Source: Rhodosorus marinus (Eukaryota > Rhodophyta > Stylonematophyceae > Stylonematales > Stylonemataceae). From it: DNA of 64,000 bases. The notes beneath the pieces are model-generated. The model worked only from the letters and a program-made list of their open reading frames with translations, was not told the origin of the DNA and made no database searches. Every line of letters begins with the position of its first letter. The stretch's first letter is position 1. The stretch is from assembly GCA_029953675.1 (NCBI GenBank), contig JAMWBK010000005.1:2809001-2873000 (forward strand), given 5' to 3'. This document shows positions 22,901-33,740 of the stretch, in pieces. Both the position numbers and the translations under genes were made by a program.

Positions 22901-24868
22901 GAAGGTCATACATCGAAAGGTCAAACGTTTCGAGCATCCAAAACAGCACACGCAGCAGCTGTTTTCTTTGACACTAGGAGCGAAGAGGAAATATGCTCCA
23001 TAAGACTTCTTTTTCCTCCTTTTCTGAATCAATGAGTGTGTGTGTACCCCGCAGTGGGGGGGGTCGATTTCGAATTAGCAATAATCATTTTTTTACAAAA
23101 CAATATGCCTCACCCCTAGGAGGTCTCGAAGAAGAGAATCAAGGCCAGGGGGGGGGGGAGGAGTTATTTTTTTTTGTGAAGACATAACCTGCAACTGCAC
23201 ATCCTCGCGGAAGCTCTATTTAATTTATTTTCGTAATCCACGTTCAACCGCCATGACAGCAGGACGTTGCAAAAACTAACTTTGGAAACGGGGACTACCC
23301 CCGTTCTAGTTCCTCAAAAAAAAAAAAGGTAGCTCGCTTCAAAGTTTTTTCATCAATTTTCAAAGCTGCACGAACCCTTTGAATCTAGCTTAATCCCTCA
23401 TTGTGAATTTTCCTCAAAAATATGTCACTATATTAGAAACCAATATACGTATTTTGATACTTTTAAGGGTCATCGTCGGATTCGGTTCTTTCTTCAGCCA
23501 GAAAACTCATTTTTAGAAGGGCGAGCGAAAGCAGACTGGATTCAGAATAAACATGTCTCTCGATTCCCCCCTGCCCCATTCCCCTTCCTTCCTTTCCAAG
23601 GCGCCCCTTGGTGAGTCATGAAAGGTTTTTGGGGGGGTTTTGGTTCGTTTTTTTTGTGTCCAGCACAACCCCCCGTCGTCCATAACCTGACACATTTTTC
23701 TATATAGGGCACCCTCTTGAACGGTCCAGTTAATTTGTTCAATATTCATGAGTATTCCAACGTGCGGGAAAAAGGGGAAGAGAACGGAAGGAGGAGGAGG
23801 GGGGGGGAAGGAGGGAGCCTGGGGAGGGGGATGATAGAAAATCTGCAACTAACAGCGATTGACGATGGCTGCTCTACTTACACAACAACAGATTTCTTTG
23901 AGTTCTGGACACACCGACAAAACACTGCTCTTTTGCCCACAAAAAAAGAGGGCCAATTGCCTATCAATTTATCCCTCTTCCTATTGCCCCCTGGGGTGCG
24001 AAAACATCAATAGATGTACCGAAAAATTTGATTTTATTGTTATACTCCTCTTCTCACCCCTATGAATTTTCAGGATTACCTGGTTTCTTACCAACCCGCT
24101 TACCCCCCCCTCCTCATGTGACGTATTCCTGACGCGCGTTTTGTAGGTTCAGTCCCATTGAAGCACTAAATAAGCTGTTTTTATCCGGTGTTGTACTAGA
24201 CTATTTTTTTCTTCCATTCAGTGTGAGGAGGAGCATAGCTAGGGAGGAGGGGGGAAGAGGGTTTTTTGCCAATGGAGGTGGCCCAAGGCGAAAGGACTGT
24301 AGAGAGATTCTTCATAGTACATGATTTAGCTACGAGCTGATTGATGGGGTTGTCCATTGACCTATTGTGGAAAGGGGGAATGCTCAACTGTTGATGAAGG
24401 TGGATATACCGCAAGAAGGACGTTGTAACGTGGTGAACATTTTCTCATGAAGAAGGGTTTGTTCGCCATGCCTGCTGGAGTTTGGGGAGAAGGTTTGTTA
24501 TTGAAGGAAAATTCGGTAGATGAAGAGGCCTTCGAATGGATGTCAGTCCGTATTTTGGTGAGGGCAGCTGAGATGCGTTGGATTTGTGGCAGCCGCTCGA
24601 AGTCGCGTGTGGGTGGGGCTTTCGGTTACTGAAAAGGCAATAGCAAACGGGTTTGACGCTGCTGAACGGAACTTAAACTTCCTCTTGCGACTGAGCGGGA
24701 ACGAGCTGGGTCGCGATTTGGAAGTTGTTTGCTTAGCGCTGGCACTGGTCTGAACAATCTATTGCGGTAAAGGCGGCGGGTTTGTGCGGGGTTTATTGAG
24801 AAGAGCGGCAGAAAACTTTTCCAGACATTTGAAGGTTTTTGGGTTTGTCTATGAGCTAGAAGTGGGAG
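16969..24868. other. Nearly 8 kb without a recognisable gene
   Basis: The first part, to about 18840, has mixed composition and no coding similarity. From 18840 to 24440 it alternates AT-rich stretches with strongly one-sided tracts: C runs on plus near 19790-19830, 20055, 21930 and 23570; G runs near 20845, 23140, 23790-23835 and 24240. A CA microsatellite lies at 19288-19330. From 24440 to 24868 the plus strand is G- and T-rich, as expected upstream of the MYB gene. Many short frames exist but none was identified. Confidence 0.45.
19288..19330. repeat. CA/TG microsatellite
   Basis: An interrupted run of CA dinucleotides with single TA and CG interruptions. The spurious long frames on both strands around it come from this repeat. 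Confidence 0.95.
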
Positions 24869-25614
24869 ATGTTGAAAGTATTTGTTTCGGGTCGGAATGA
24901 GGTTGAGATGGGCAGGGCGAGAATCGCAGTCTCGGATCTCTTGAACGAGGAGGATGATGATGATGCAGTATTAGAACCCGAATCCAGCTTTGATATAGGG
25001 GTAAGGTCAATGTGAACTACCGAGCTCCTCCTAGCCAAGTTCTGGCTTTTGTTGTTGTTTGATTGAGTTTCTAATCCGCGAATGAACTCACAATTAGGGA
25101 GCGAGGCCTGACTTCCCCGAGCAGCACGAGGTGGCTAGGGGAGATTCTCTAGAGAGAAAGAACCTTGGAGCGCCGACAATTCGAAGAAGAAAGCGCTGGA
25201 CTGCAGAGGAAGATGTGCTTTTGAGGAGTCTGGTGGAAAAGCATGGACCCTTGAGATGGAATGTGATCGCTGAAAATTTTGATGGCAGGGATGGTCAGCA
25301 CCTGAGACTGAGATGGATGAATCACTTAAGACCTTCTCTGGACAAAAAGCCGTGGACACCTAGTGAGGATGAAACAATCCTCAGATTGCAGGTGAGGAAT
25401 CGCGATTGCCTGCGCTTGAGCCACATACCTTCTTTACATCCTAACGGCCCGATCGGTTCTCACGTTTTTCCTGTTCTAGAGACTGTACGGAAACTCGTGG
25501 GTCAGAATCGCGAATTCCCTTCCAGGTAGAAGTGACAACGCCATCAAGAACCGCTTCTACCTCCTGAAGAAGTATCAAGAGCAGGCGTCGTCTTCATCTC
25601 GCAGCAGAGGCTAA
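24869..25614 (+). CDS. R2R3-type MYB DNA-binding protein
   Basis: Exons 24869-25000, 25098-25391 and 25480-25614 join in phase 0 to about 186 residues. The first exon is acidic (DLLNEEDDDDAVLEPE) and could act in activation or interaction. Residues 58-160 contain two MYB repeats. R2 has KRWTAEEDVLLRSLVEKHG, RWNVIAENFDGRDGQHLRLRW. R3 has KPWTPSEDETILRLQ, then GNSWVRIANSLPGRSDNAIKNRFY. The regularly spaced tryptophans are present, and the R3 recognition helix with NAIKNRF is as in plant and animal c-MYB relatives. It should bind DNA in the nucleus; target genes are unknown. The middle exon's frame has no ATG, which is why the acidic first exon is proposed. The C terminus ends soon after the domain (SSSSRSRG), unlike long plant MYBs. 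Confidence 0.85.
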
Positions 25615-25900
25615 ATTGAGAATTAATAGTACTAACTAAGATACTAAGAGTGCACAAACCAAGATATGAGAGCGGGACCTTCATGTGCTGAAAATAGATT
25701 AAAGAGCTCTCGTGGAAGAGCATCGAGCTGAAGGGAACGGTTCGTGATTTTCGTAGTGTCAAGCCGTGACTTTGGGAGTCAAGGCAGCGTTGGCGGCAGG
25801 CGCTGATATGAGTTCAGGCCATTTTTCAAGATGCGAACAGTATCTAGTTTTGTTGTCTCAACGAGTTGAACAACACCAAGCCATTTTGCCGCGTTTGCTT

Positions 25901-26097
25901 GAAACCCCAAGACGTATGTAATAGGCAGCAAGTAAAAGCCAGTGACCGTCTCTGTCGGAACTAGATTTTTGGTTGAAACCGCAGTTGTAAGTCTTGATGA
26001 GGCCCTCGGACCTGGTCTGTGACTCATCCAATAGAATTCGTTATCTTGCCCAGAAGTTTATTGAGAGCTTTGCACGTGTTCGACAGTACGACCGTAC
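25901..26097. repeat. Left flanking direct repeat of the gypsy element
   Basis: About 196 bases that recur, nearly identical, at 28364-28563 on the far side of the LTR element and in the same orientation. Shared words include CGTCTCTGTCGGAACTAGAT and TTGATGAGGCCCTCGGACCT. It ends exactly where the 5' LTR begins. Confidence 0.85.
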
Positions 26098-26313
26098 TAT
26101 GAGAAATCCCCCTAACGGGTTGTACCCTGTCCATTTTAGTGGCAGTTACTTTCTACCATTAGTGCTAGGGTTCCTAGTTTTAGTCTCTGACAGTTTCTAC
26201 TTTCATGTCAGGTCGGTCGTAGTTTACAGTAACCAAGACTATATAAGAACTAGCTCTGCTAGATCTTGGGACCGAGGTTTGAGAAAGACAAGTTGGTTCG
26301 AAAGTTTCTAACA
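26098..26313 (+). repeat. 5' LTR of degraded Ty3/gypsy element
   Basis: A 216-base sequence from (TA)TGAGAAATCC to TTTCTAACA that matches 28144-28361. It contains CAGTAACCAAGACTATATAAG, a probable TATA box. The 5' terminal TG appears mutated to TA. TGGTCTCATC shortly after the end may be the tRNA primer site. Confidence 0.82.
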
Positions 26314-28143
26314 AACTGGTCTCATCAACCTTCTTTACGGTACGCAAGTCTGTTCCTGAAGGGCCAGGCCCAGACAGTGTACCAAGGCCTTCCCCGATCG
26401 GCGGATGGAGTAGCGGAGACGATGGACTCGCTCGAGGACCAGGACTTCGAGGGGAGCCTACGAGCACAGTTCCAGCCCCAGAATCATGTAGAGCAAGTCC
26501 GAAGGAAACTCCGTTCCGCACGACAACGCGGCCAGGACGTCAGCCGATTCGTGGACTACCTCGACGAGCTGTTCATTGATGGGCGAAAACATCGCGGATT
26601 CAGAATAATTGGACCGGTTCAAAGCGGGCTTGACCGGACAAGGGATGCCGTCCGTGAGTAAGACAACCAGCATCCAACAGACCGTCGAGTTGCAGAGGCG
26701 GGCCAACACCCTTACAGCGAAGGGTTCGATAGCTGGTAGGCCGGTGGAGTGCCTCATAGACACCGGTGCAGTCACCGCTATTCGAGAAGACTTGGTGGAC
26801 CAGGCCAACCTATAAGGACCCACGCGAATACGGGGTGGCAATGGAGAAAGCGACTGTAACCAGTCCCGGCACAACCACGACGACCATTATGATGCAAGGT
26901 GAACAATTCGCGACTAACATGCGGATGTTCAAAGCCCTAAGCCATGATGTTTATCTTGGCTTGGACTTCCTAAGTCAGCACGGTCTAACGCTGGACTGCG
27001 GGACTGAGACCCCACGGCTAGTGCTGAGAGAAGTCGGCAAAGGAGAGCAACCAAATGACGCGGCAGAATCACTGAAGGAAATAGCGACCGGGCCAGGAGT
27101 GCGAAACATAACAGTAGTGGATGCAGAAGAGGACATCGGGGACGAACACACCGACGAAGGAGAAACGGGGATCGGTAACACCCTCCGCGAAGAAAAGCGG
27201 GGGGAGGGGCATACGGGGTTAACAGTAACAGACACCAAGGAGGACATAGGGGAGGAGTATACGGACGAAGTGAAGACGGGGTTCGGTAATGCCCTGTGAG
27301 AGGAGTTCTCCCAGGTATTCCAAGAGAGTTTGCAAATGCCACCGAAGGAGCGGGAGAAACACGTGCTCCACATCACCTTAGAAGACTGGGCACGAGCTCC
27401 AGCACAAAGACCATACCCGATCTCCTTAGTCAATCGCGAATAGCTGCGGAAGGAGTTAAAGGACCTGGAGCAGCAGGGCTTCGTATCTCGAAGTAGAAGT
27501 CCGTACGCCGCGCCTGTGCTGTACGTCGATAAGAAAGACGGAGGGCTACGCCTGTGCAGCGACTACCGCCGGCTTCACGGCAGAAGACAGCGTTTGTCAC
27601 GTGCTTTGGACAGTACCAGTGGAATGTCATGCCGTTTGGGCGACGATATCCTGATTTACTCGGCGACTCAGGAGGACCACGAAAAAGATGTCCGACGGGT
27701 ATTACGCCGACTAGAGCAGCATTAGTTAGTCGTCAAAGATTCGAAGTGCCAGTTCGGAGTAATTCAAGTTTGCTACCTAGGTCAAATCTTGGTGGGAGGC
27801 ACTCGTCGTCGCGATTCAAAGAAGGTGGAGGCCATTCAGGGTTGGAAGGCCCCAACGACTGTCAAGGAAGTATGGGCATCCAGAGTATACCTCTCCGATC
27901 AAACCTATACCCGACGCAACCCGTTCTATCGGTTTTGACCTTCCGTTGTACCAACGGCATCCGCCAGTTTTTCTGTGCTACCGCGAGAATGAAGCCTGGA
28001 CTGATGCGATTTGCCTATCTGAACCCGACTACCCTACGGATACCTTGTCTCGAAGACGCCTCAAACACTACCTCAACTATTGAAAGGTGCTCGACGCTCT
28101 TCCTCCAACCTCTTGAGTTTGCGCCCAGACTCGGCGGGAGGAA

Positions 28144-28361
28144 TGTGAGAAATCCCTCTAACAGGTTGTACCCTGTCCAGTTTTAGTGTCATGTGCTTCT
28201 TACCTTTAGTGGCAGTGTTCCTATTTTTAGTCTCCGACAGTTTCTACTTTCATGGCAGGTGGGTCCTAGTTTACAGTAACCAAGACTATATAAGACCTAG
28301 CTCTGCTAGATCTTGGGACCGGGGTTTGAGTAAAGACAAGTTGGTTCGAAAGTTTCTAACA
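28144..28361 (+). repeat. 3' LTR of degraded Ty3/gypsy element
   Basis: A 218-base copy of the 5' LTR that starts TGTGAGAAATCC and ends TTTCTAACA, preceded by a purine-rich tract. Differences from the 5' LTR are scattered substitutions and small indels, so the insertion is not recent. Confidence 0.82.
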
Positions 28362-28363
28362 AT

Positions 28364-28563
28364 GAAATCCCAAGACGGTATATGTAGTAAACAGCAAGCA
28401 AAAGCCAGTGGCCGTCTCTGTCGGAACTAGATTTTTGGTTGAAACCTCAGTTGTAAGTCTTGATGAGGCCCTCGGACCTGGTCTGTGACTCATCCAATAG
28501 AATTCGTTATCCCGCGCAGAAGCCTATTGAGAGCTTTGCACGTGTTCGACAGTACGACCGTAC
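28364..28563. repeat. Right flanking direct repeat of the gypsy element
   Basis: The second copy of the repeat at 25901-26097, starting right after the 3' LTR. Neither copy shows coding similarity, and no 4-6 bp target duplication is evident at the LTR ends. Confidence 0.85.
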
Positions 28564-31067
28564 CTCGCAAGGACCACTTTGTGAGCAAGAATCACACGCA
28601 CGGCCTGTCGATCATCAGGGCCTCAGCTAATCGCCGGCGAACCATAAATTTAAATTGGAGGCCGGGGGAAGTGGTGTGGGAGCACAAGGGATAGGCAGCT
28701 CACAAATCCCACAAGCCGGTGGAAAAAAAGAGGGTGATCGTCAAAACTCGAGGAAGAAATCGTCCCCCTTGGGCACAAACAAGAGAACCGTGAACCCAAC
28801 ACCTTCCCTTCCCCCCCCCCTCCCCCTTTGGGAAGCAAAGAAAAGGGCTCACACCTCTTCCTCCCTCAGAGTATGTATTCCGTGTTCCATCATGCTCTTG
28901 TCGCCAAAGACCTCCATCAAAACCTCATTGAGTGACTTTTTCAAACCCCCTCAAAACGCGCTTCGCAAAAAGCTTTCGGTTCTCCCGTTCGCCCTTGAGA
29001 AAAACCCAACTCACACCTTACCAACCAAAAAACTACTATGCAATGAAAGCGCAAGAGTGTATTTCTTCTTTCATCCAATTTCTCCTCTGCCAGCTGCTCC
29101 TATTGAACAGCGGTTAATTTCCATAATGTCCCAGTGGACGACTGATTTTAGTCTTAAATTTGTGTTGTATGAGGTTAAACGGTCCTCAGTGTTGACCGTT
29201 GGGTTGTTTAGCGGGATCAACCCCCCTCCTTTATATACCGTAATAGGCAGAGTAATTACATTCTGCTTAAGGGATAGGCGATAACAAAATGGAGATACGA
29301 CAACGACGTACGCGGTCGAAGAACGGTATAATTAGGCTTACCAAGGTAGTTGGATAGGGGTAGAGCAAAGAAAGGGGTAACTCGCCTGCACAAGAGATCC
29401 AGTTGTTCACGCTCAGAACCGTTTTTATAGGATTTTGGGAGAGAAAATAGGGCATTTCTTCATGTTTAGCTGGGGAACTGCTCGTTTCTACCGGCTGCTC
29501 GGTTCGATACGTGGTTGTGGGAGGGGTTCCTGAGGCTCGTCCTCAGCGTGACGATGACGAGGGTGACTATTCTGTTCGGTGGATTTCGCTTTGCCTTGTT
29601 TTTTTCCTCGTTTTTTTTTTTACAAGGGAGAATCCCGTTTTGATTGTTTCAGAAGCGCTTTCCTAGCGTACCTTTCACCGGGTGATGTCCTTCTCCATTC
29701 TTTCTGACTCTAGTTTTCCTCGTTTTCGCCGGAGTCTTGGTCTGCATTCACTTTCATTGTGGTTGGAAAACTACTTGGAAGATTCAAAAAAATGTATAAT
29801 ATATATTTGCAAAGTATCGCAACCGCTGGGTAGCGTTGATTGCCGGACATGCACTTTGATGAATCTGATCTCAAGGGGTATTACGGTCTCCACGCTTCCA
29901 ATCTAGTGTCCGTTTGATTGGGAACTCATTCGGAAAGAAGTGGGTTCCGATTCCTGAACAGGGTTAGGAGTACGTGGGTTCCGAGTGGACTATAGTTCTG
30001 ACAACAACTCGGCCAGGGCAGACTTATTCGGAAAACACCTCCATTAGGAAATTGGAGGTGTTTTTAGCACGCAAGCCCTTGCCCCAGGGCTTCTCGCAAA
30101 GGGGCTTCGTAATCAATTTTTACGCCACCAACTCATTGCGTGAAGCGGGAAACAGGCAGAGGAGTTTGGAGAAGAAAACCAGAAATCAGAAAAAGCAAAC
30201 CAGGGCGAGGGAGTGTGCCCTGGGAGACCACGTCACAGAGTGATACGCAAACCAGCTAGACAAAATTCCTTGCGTTCACTCTGCAGTTAAAATATCTACC
30301 CACTGACACCCGAACTGCCCCAAGACCAAACGAACGTTAAAAGTAATTAGCGCACGCAGCTCGCCCTCCGGTTTAACAGACGAGCGAAACGAATGAATTC
30401 CGATAAAAAAATAATATTGGTTATTCTAAGAATACATGCACATGAAACAATATTGTTTAACCAATGAAATCCGAGGAGAAAAACTTCGCCTTTGGAAAAA
30501 CCCACCTGGCGACAGTCTGTCATCCAGAAAACGGGACAGTCTGTCGATTTCATGTATCAATTGACATCGTACACAATGTGACGTTTTTCCAAAAAAAGCT
30601 TTCCAATTTTTTTGGAGTTATCATGAATCCATATACCGGATCATTCGAACGTTTAATTGATATGGGGGACATATATCCGTTCAATTTAGGTGTTTTGGAC
30701 AGATTTGGTGCATAATTGGGAAATAATGAGACGAATTGTACTTAATTTGGAAATATTGGGCAATTTTTGTTTCCGTCCCGGCGGAGTGTTCTACGTCCAA
30801 ACTGGCTGACGGGGACACTCCAAGCTCCGAAATTTGCATTGTTTTGACGGATTCTTTTTGGGTCGCGAAACGAAATTGGTGTGGTTTTTGACACCATTTT
30901 GGGATGTTTTTCTTCTTCGAGAAAGGAAGTAAAGCCTGGGAGGAAGTTGCTTAGTCGGGGGAGGTGGGAGAGAGGGTAGCTCGGTGGAGTGGTTTGGAAC
31001 AGACTCACCGGTTGATTGGCTTGGATTTTTTTCTATCGTTTGTTAATGGTTTGAAGCCTGAGAGAGA
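28564..31067. other. Gene-free stretch with hairpins
   Basis: No coding similarity was seen. C-rich runs occur at 28800-28835. A region with hairpins and short repeats lies at 29940-30245, and two copies of GACAGTCTGTC lie at 30511 and 30535. From about 30955 to 31060 the plus strand is G-rich (GGGGGAGGTGGGAGAGAGGG), as expected just upstream of the NSA2 gene. Confidence 0.45.
30032..30064. repeat. Perfect 12-bp hairpin
   Basis: AAAACACCTCCA at 30032-30043 and its exact reverse complement at 30053-30064 enclose a 9-base loop; the right arm ends in a T run. A second hairpin, AAGCCCT/AGGGCTT around TGCCCC, follows near 30073-30092. They could belong to a structured RNA or a terminator-like element, but no RNA family was recognised. 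Confidence 0.7.
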
Positions 31068-32142
31068 ATGGCTCAAGGAGATTATATCGAGCTTCACCAG
31101 AAGCGTCATGGAAAGCGTCTGGACCATGAGGAGCGAACGCGGAAGCGTGAAGCGCGCGGTGTCAAGAAGAGGTCGAAGACGGCCAAGCAGTTGCGAGGAC
31201 TGAAGGCTAAGATATTTAACAAGGAAAGGTTCAAGGAGAAGGTCGAGATGAAGAAGACTTTGGCTATGCATTCTGAGAAGAACAGGAAGCACGCTGATGA
31301 AGCAAAGGTGGGTAGAGCTTCCCGTCTTCTGGTTTTAAGCTTCCATAAATGCGCCTGCTTTGAAATGTGATTCTAAGAGCCCGAGTGGTGTCTTCTCCTA
31401 AAAGGTTCCAGAGGGTGCACTACCTGTTTACTTGCTTGACCGTGAAGCTCAGACGAGATCCAAGGTCTTATCGAATACTGTCAAGCAGAAGAGAAAGGAG
31501 AAGGCTGGAAAATGGGATGTTCCCCTTCCAAAAGTCCGTCCAGTTGCTGACGACGAAATCTTCAAAGTCATGAAAACTGGTAAGAGAAAGAAGAAGGAGT
31601 GGAAGAGAATGGTCACCAAGGTTACGTATGTTGGTGAGAACTTCACGCGAAAGCCGCCAAAGTACGAGAGGTTTATCCGGCCCCAGGCGCTGAGGTAAGA
31701 ACGCGAGAACGACAGTTAGTTTGCGGTATGAGGGGCGAATATCTGAAGAACTCGTTTCCACCGTGAACGCGTAGGTTTAAGAAGGCTCACGTAACACATC
31801 CAGAGCTGAAGACGACTTTTTGTCTCGACATCATTGGCGTTAAGAAAAATCCCAGCTCCGGAACCTATACTGCTTTAGGTGTCATCACGAAGGGAACTAT
31901 TGTTGAGGTAAGCGGCAACCGAAGGTTTCTTGGTAGCCCTTTACGCCGTCGAGAGCACCGAAGGTGTGACAGCCTTGACACGAGCTTATTCGGTCGGTAC
32001 TTGTTGGTCATCCCACGTGCAGGTAAACGTTAGTGAGCTCGGACTGGTCACGAACACTGGCAAAGTTGTATGGGGGAAGTATGCTCAAGTAACAAACAAC
32101 CCTGAAAACGACGGCTGCATAAACGCTGTTCTTATCGTATAA
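31068..32142 (+). CDS. NSA2: Ribosome biogenesis protein NSA2
   Basis: Four exons (31068-31307, 31405-31694, 31775-31907, 32023-32142) encode about 260 residues, the usual length of eukaryotic NSA2/TINP1. NSA2 acts in the nucleolus in maturation of the large ribosomal subunit, including processing of 27S precursor rRNA. The highly conserved start [19 protein letters not shown] is complete. A basic helical region follows, then [20 protein letters not shown], then the S8e-like beta domain with [32 protein letters not shown] and [17 protein letters not shown], ending NAVLIV. All four parts join in frame (phases 0, 2, 0). The ATG matches the universal N terminus, so the start is secure. A G-rich tract precedes it. 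Confidence 0.97.
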
Positions 32143-32519
32143 GCAAACCAGCTCGGAAAACCCCCAACCCCGCGAGACCGATCGACTAGCAGAAGTTGTT
32201 GCTTCTTTTGCAGCCAATCGGTGATAACCTACCTAACTAGAGAGAAGAACCGAAGATCTGTTTCATTCAGAAGGCAATGATCATCAGCTATGACCACAGT
32301 CGTCTCTGATCGTTTTAATATCTATAGTAAATCGAAAATTGTGACCGAATACGATTAGGGTTGTAGGTCTGTCATAGCTTGCACATGAACCACTTTCCAA
32401 TGTAGGCTGACCCGCTACTACGAATGCTATTGCTCACGAGACGCGGTTGAGAAGAGCTCAATGGCCCGCACCTGACACGACGCGAGGAGGGTCGATGAGC
32501 CTGAAGAGGGGACGAGATG

Positions 32520-32766
32520 TATTGTGCGGCCTCCGAGATCCTGCCACAGTACAGAAGGCACTCGAAAGTCCGTACGCTGACGAATGGAGGCGTGAGGAGT
32601 TATGCACGTTGCGCGAAAACAGGGCCTGGGAATTAGTCCGTGAAGCCTCTCGCGACGAGCCTTGTCCTGAGCCATTGGAATGACCCCATCTGTTCCTCAT
32701 ATCCTTCAGGGTGAACTTGGAACTCAAGACCTTCATTGATTTATGAAGCTCCTCCCTTTCGACCAA
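32520..32766. mobile_element. Two inverted Ty1/copia RT fragments
   Basis: On plus, about 32520-32650 reads PATVQKALESPYADEWRREE and ENRAWELV, the entry block of copia reverse transcriptase. Directly beyond it, on minus, 32766-32690 reads LHKSMKVLSSKFTLKDM, which corresponds to a later block of the same polyprotein. Neither is open beyond a short stretch. The rest of the gap (32143-32519 and 32767-32928) shows nothing recognisable. Confidence 0.6.
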
Positions 32767-32928
32767 TTTTAACTTTTTTTGTTATACCCCGCCGGCCTCC
32801 TGCCATCAGCCCAGATCCGGTGCGCTATAAGAGAAGCGTCCACCCACGCTACCCTGTCCCGATCCACGGACGATGATAGGAGTTGAGGTTGATGCCATTG
32901 TGGTATCCGAGCGCTAGTTGGTGGCGCC

Positions 32929-33526
32929 ATGTTGAACAGAGGAACTTTCGCAAAGCTCCGAAACGCTTTGTTCGGATCTCAAGCAAGGTAAAACCCTTTC
33001 TCGTAGCTTGTGGTTGCAGAGATGAAGTGGGCGATCCCGACTTCGATTCCGTCGGATTTGTGTATTGATTTCGTCGGCCTTCTGTCCTTTTAGATGGTTG
33101 AGTGACAGCAATCTCGTGCGAAAGCTGAACGATAGGATCTCGGGACTCCCGAAGCAGCTTGGCGTGAAGATCACTCGAGCCAAACGCGGTGGGGATATTG
33201 TAGCTGAGATGGAGATCAAGCCAATGCACCTCGCCGCGAACGGGTTTTGTCATGCAGGGTCTATCGTTACACTAGCAGACACGTCCTGCGGCCACGGAAC
33301 CTTCGCAAGCCTACCAGAAACAGCTACTGGCTTCACTACCATCGAGCTTAAGTCCAACTTTCTCGGAACGACCTTAAGCGGTGCCGTCGTCTGTGAAGCA
33401 TTCTGCGTTCACTCGGGACGAAGTACCCAGGTTTGGGATGCTACCGTGTTCATTCAGGAGAGTAAGAAAAAGATCGCATTGTTCAGGTGCACGCAGCTCA
33501 TTCTCTACCCCAAGCCGAACCCCTAG
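32929..33526 (+). CDS. Hotdog-fold thioesterase, PaaI/ACOT13-like
   Basis: Two exons, 32929-32987 and 33094-33526, give about 163 residues. The large exon has no suitable ATG. The small first exon supplies MLNRGTFAKLRNALFGSQAR, a basic amphipathic stretch that looks like a mitochondrial presequence. The hotdog domain follows: GLPKQLGVKITRAKRGGDIV, EMEIKPMHLAANGFCHAGSI, TLADTSCGHG, TTIELKSNFLGTT and the last strand. The NGFCHAGSIVTLADT block corresponds to the family's NxxGxxHGGxxxxLAD motif; the acidic residue of LAD is the usual catalytic aspartate. Such enzymes hydrolyse acyl-CoA thioesters; the substrate is not evident. The intron is 106 nt, phase 2. Confidence 0.85.
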
Positions 33527-33740
33527 GCATTGTCGGACGGGGTAGTTCAAATAGGCATGATCTTCCTGGCTCTATGACTTAATTATGATCAAGGCGGACG
33601 AAATATAGTTCAGTGTCCCTAATGAATCTCTTTTTTGCCCAATTTATCTTATGGCAAAATTAAAGTATGCATGCTAAATCTGAGAAAATCGGGTCCCACA
33701 TATGATGTCTGTTAGTTGCGAGAGGGACTGACAACAGAGC

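Larger units (their letters stand above)
26098..28361 (+). mobile_element. Inactive Ty3/gypsy LTR retrotransposon
   Basis: Two LTRs of 216 and 218 bases enclose about 1.8 kb of coding remnants in Ty3/gypsy order. Gag remains at about 26330-26600 (LRAQFQP, RRKLRSARQRGQDVSRFVDY). The protease is at about 26700-27000 with CLIDTGA and then VYLGLDFLSQHGLTLDCG. A spacer to 27300 contains a duplicated EDIGxExTDE block. The reverse transcriptase starts near 27345 with VLHITLEDWARAPAQRPYP and has [20 protein letters not shown] and [17 protein letters not shown], but the middle of the domain is lost between about 27570 and 27640. A region like GQILVGGTRRRDSKKVEAIQ follows. RNase H and integrase are missing. 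Stops and frame shifts are frequent. GGCGGGAGGAA just before the 3' LTR fits a polypurine tract. Confidence 0.88.

Noticed and set aside
22419-22949. Open minus frame of 176 codons
   Set aside because: No recognisable domain, and the plus strand is partly open over the same bases. Treated as chance in AT-rich DNA.
29340-29600. Possible tRNA-like GGTTCGAT near 29500
   Set aside because: No matching acceptor stem or anticodon arm could be folded around it.
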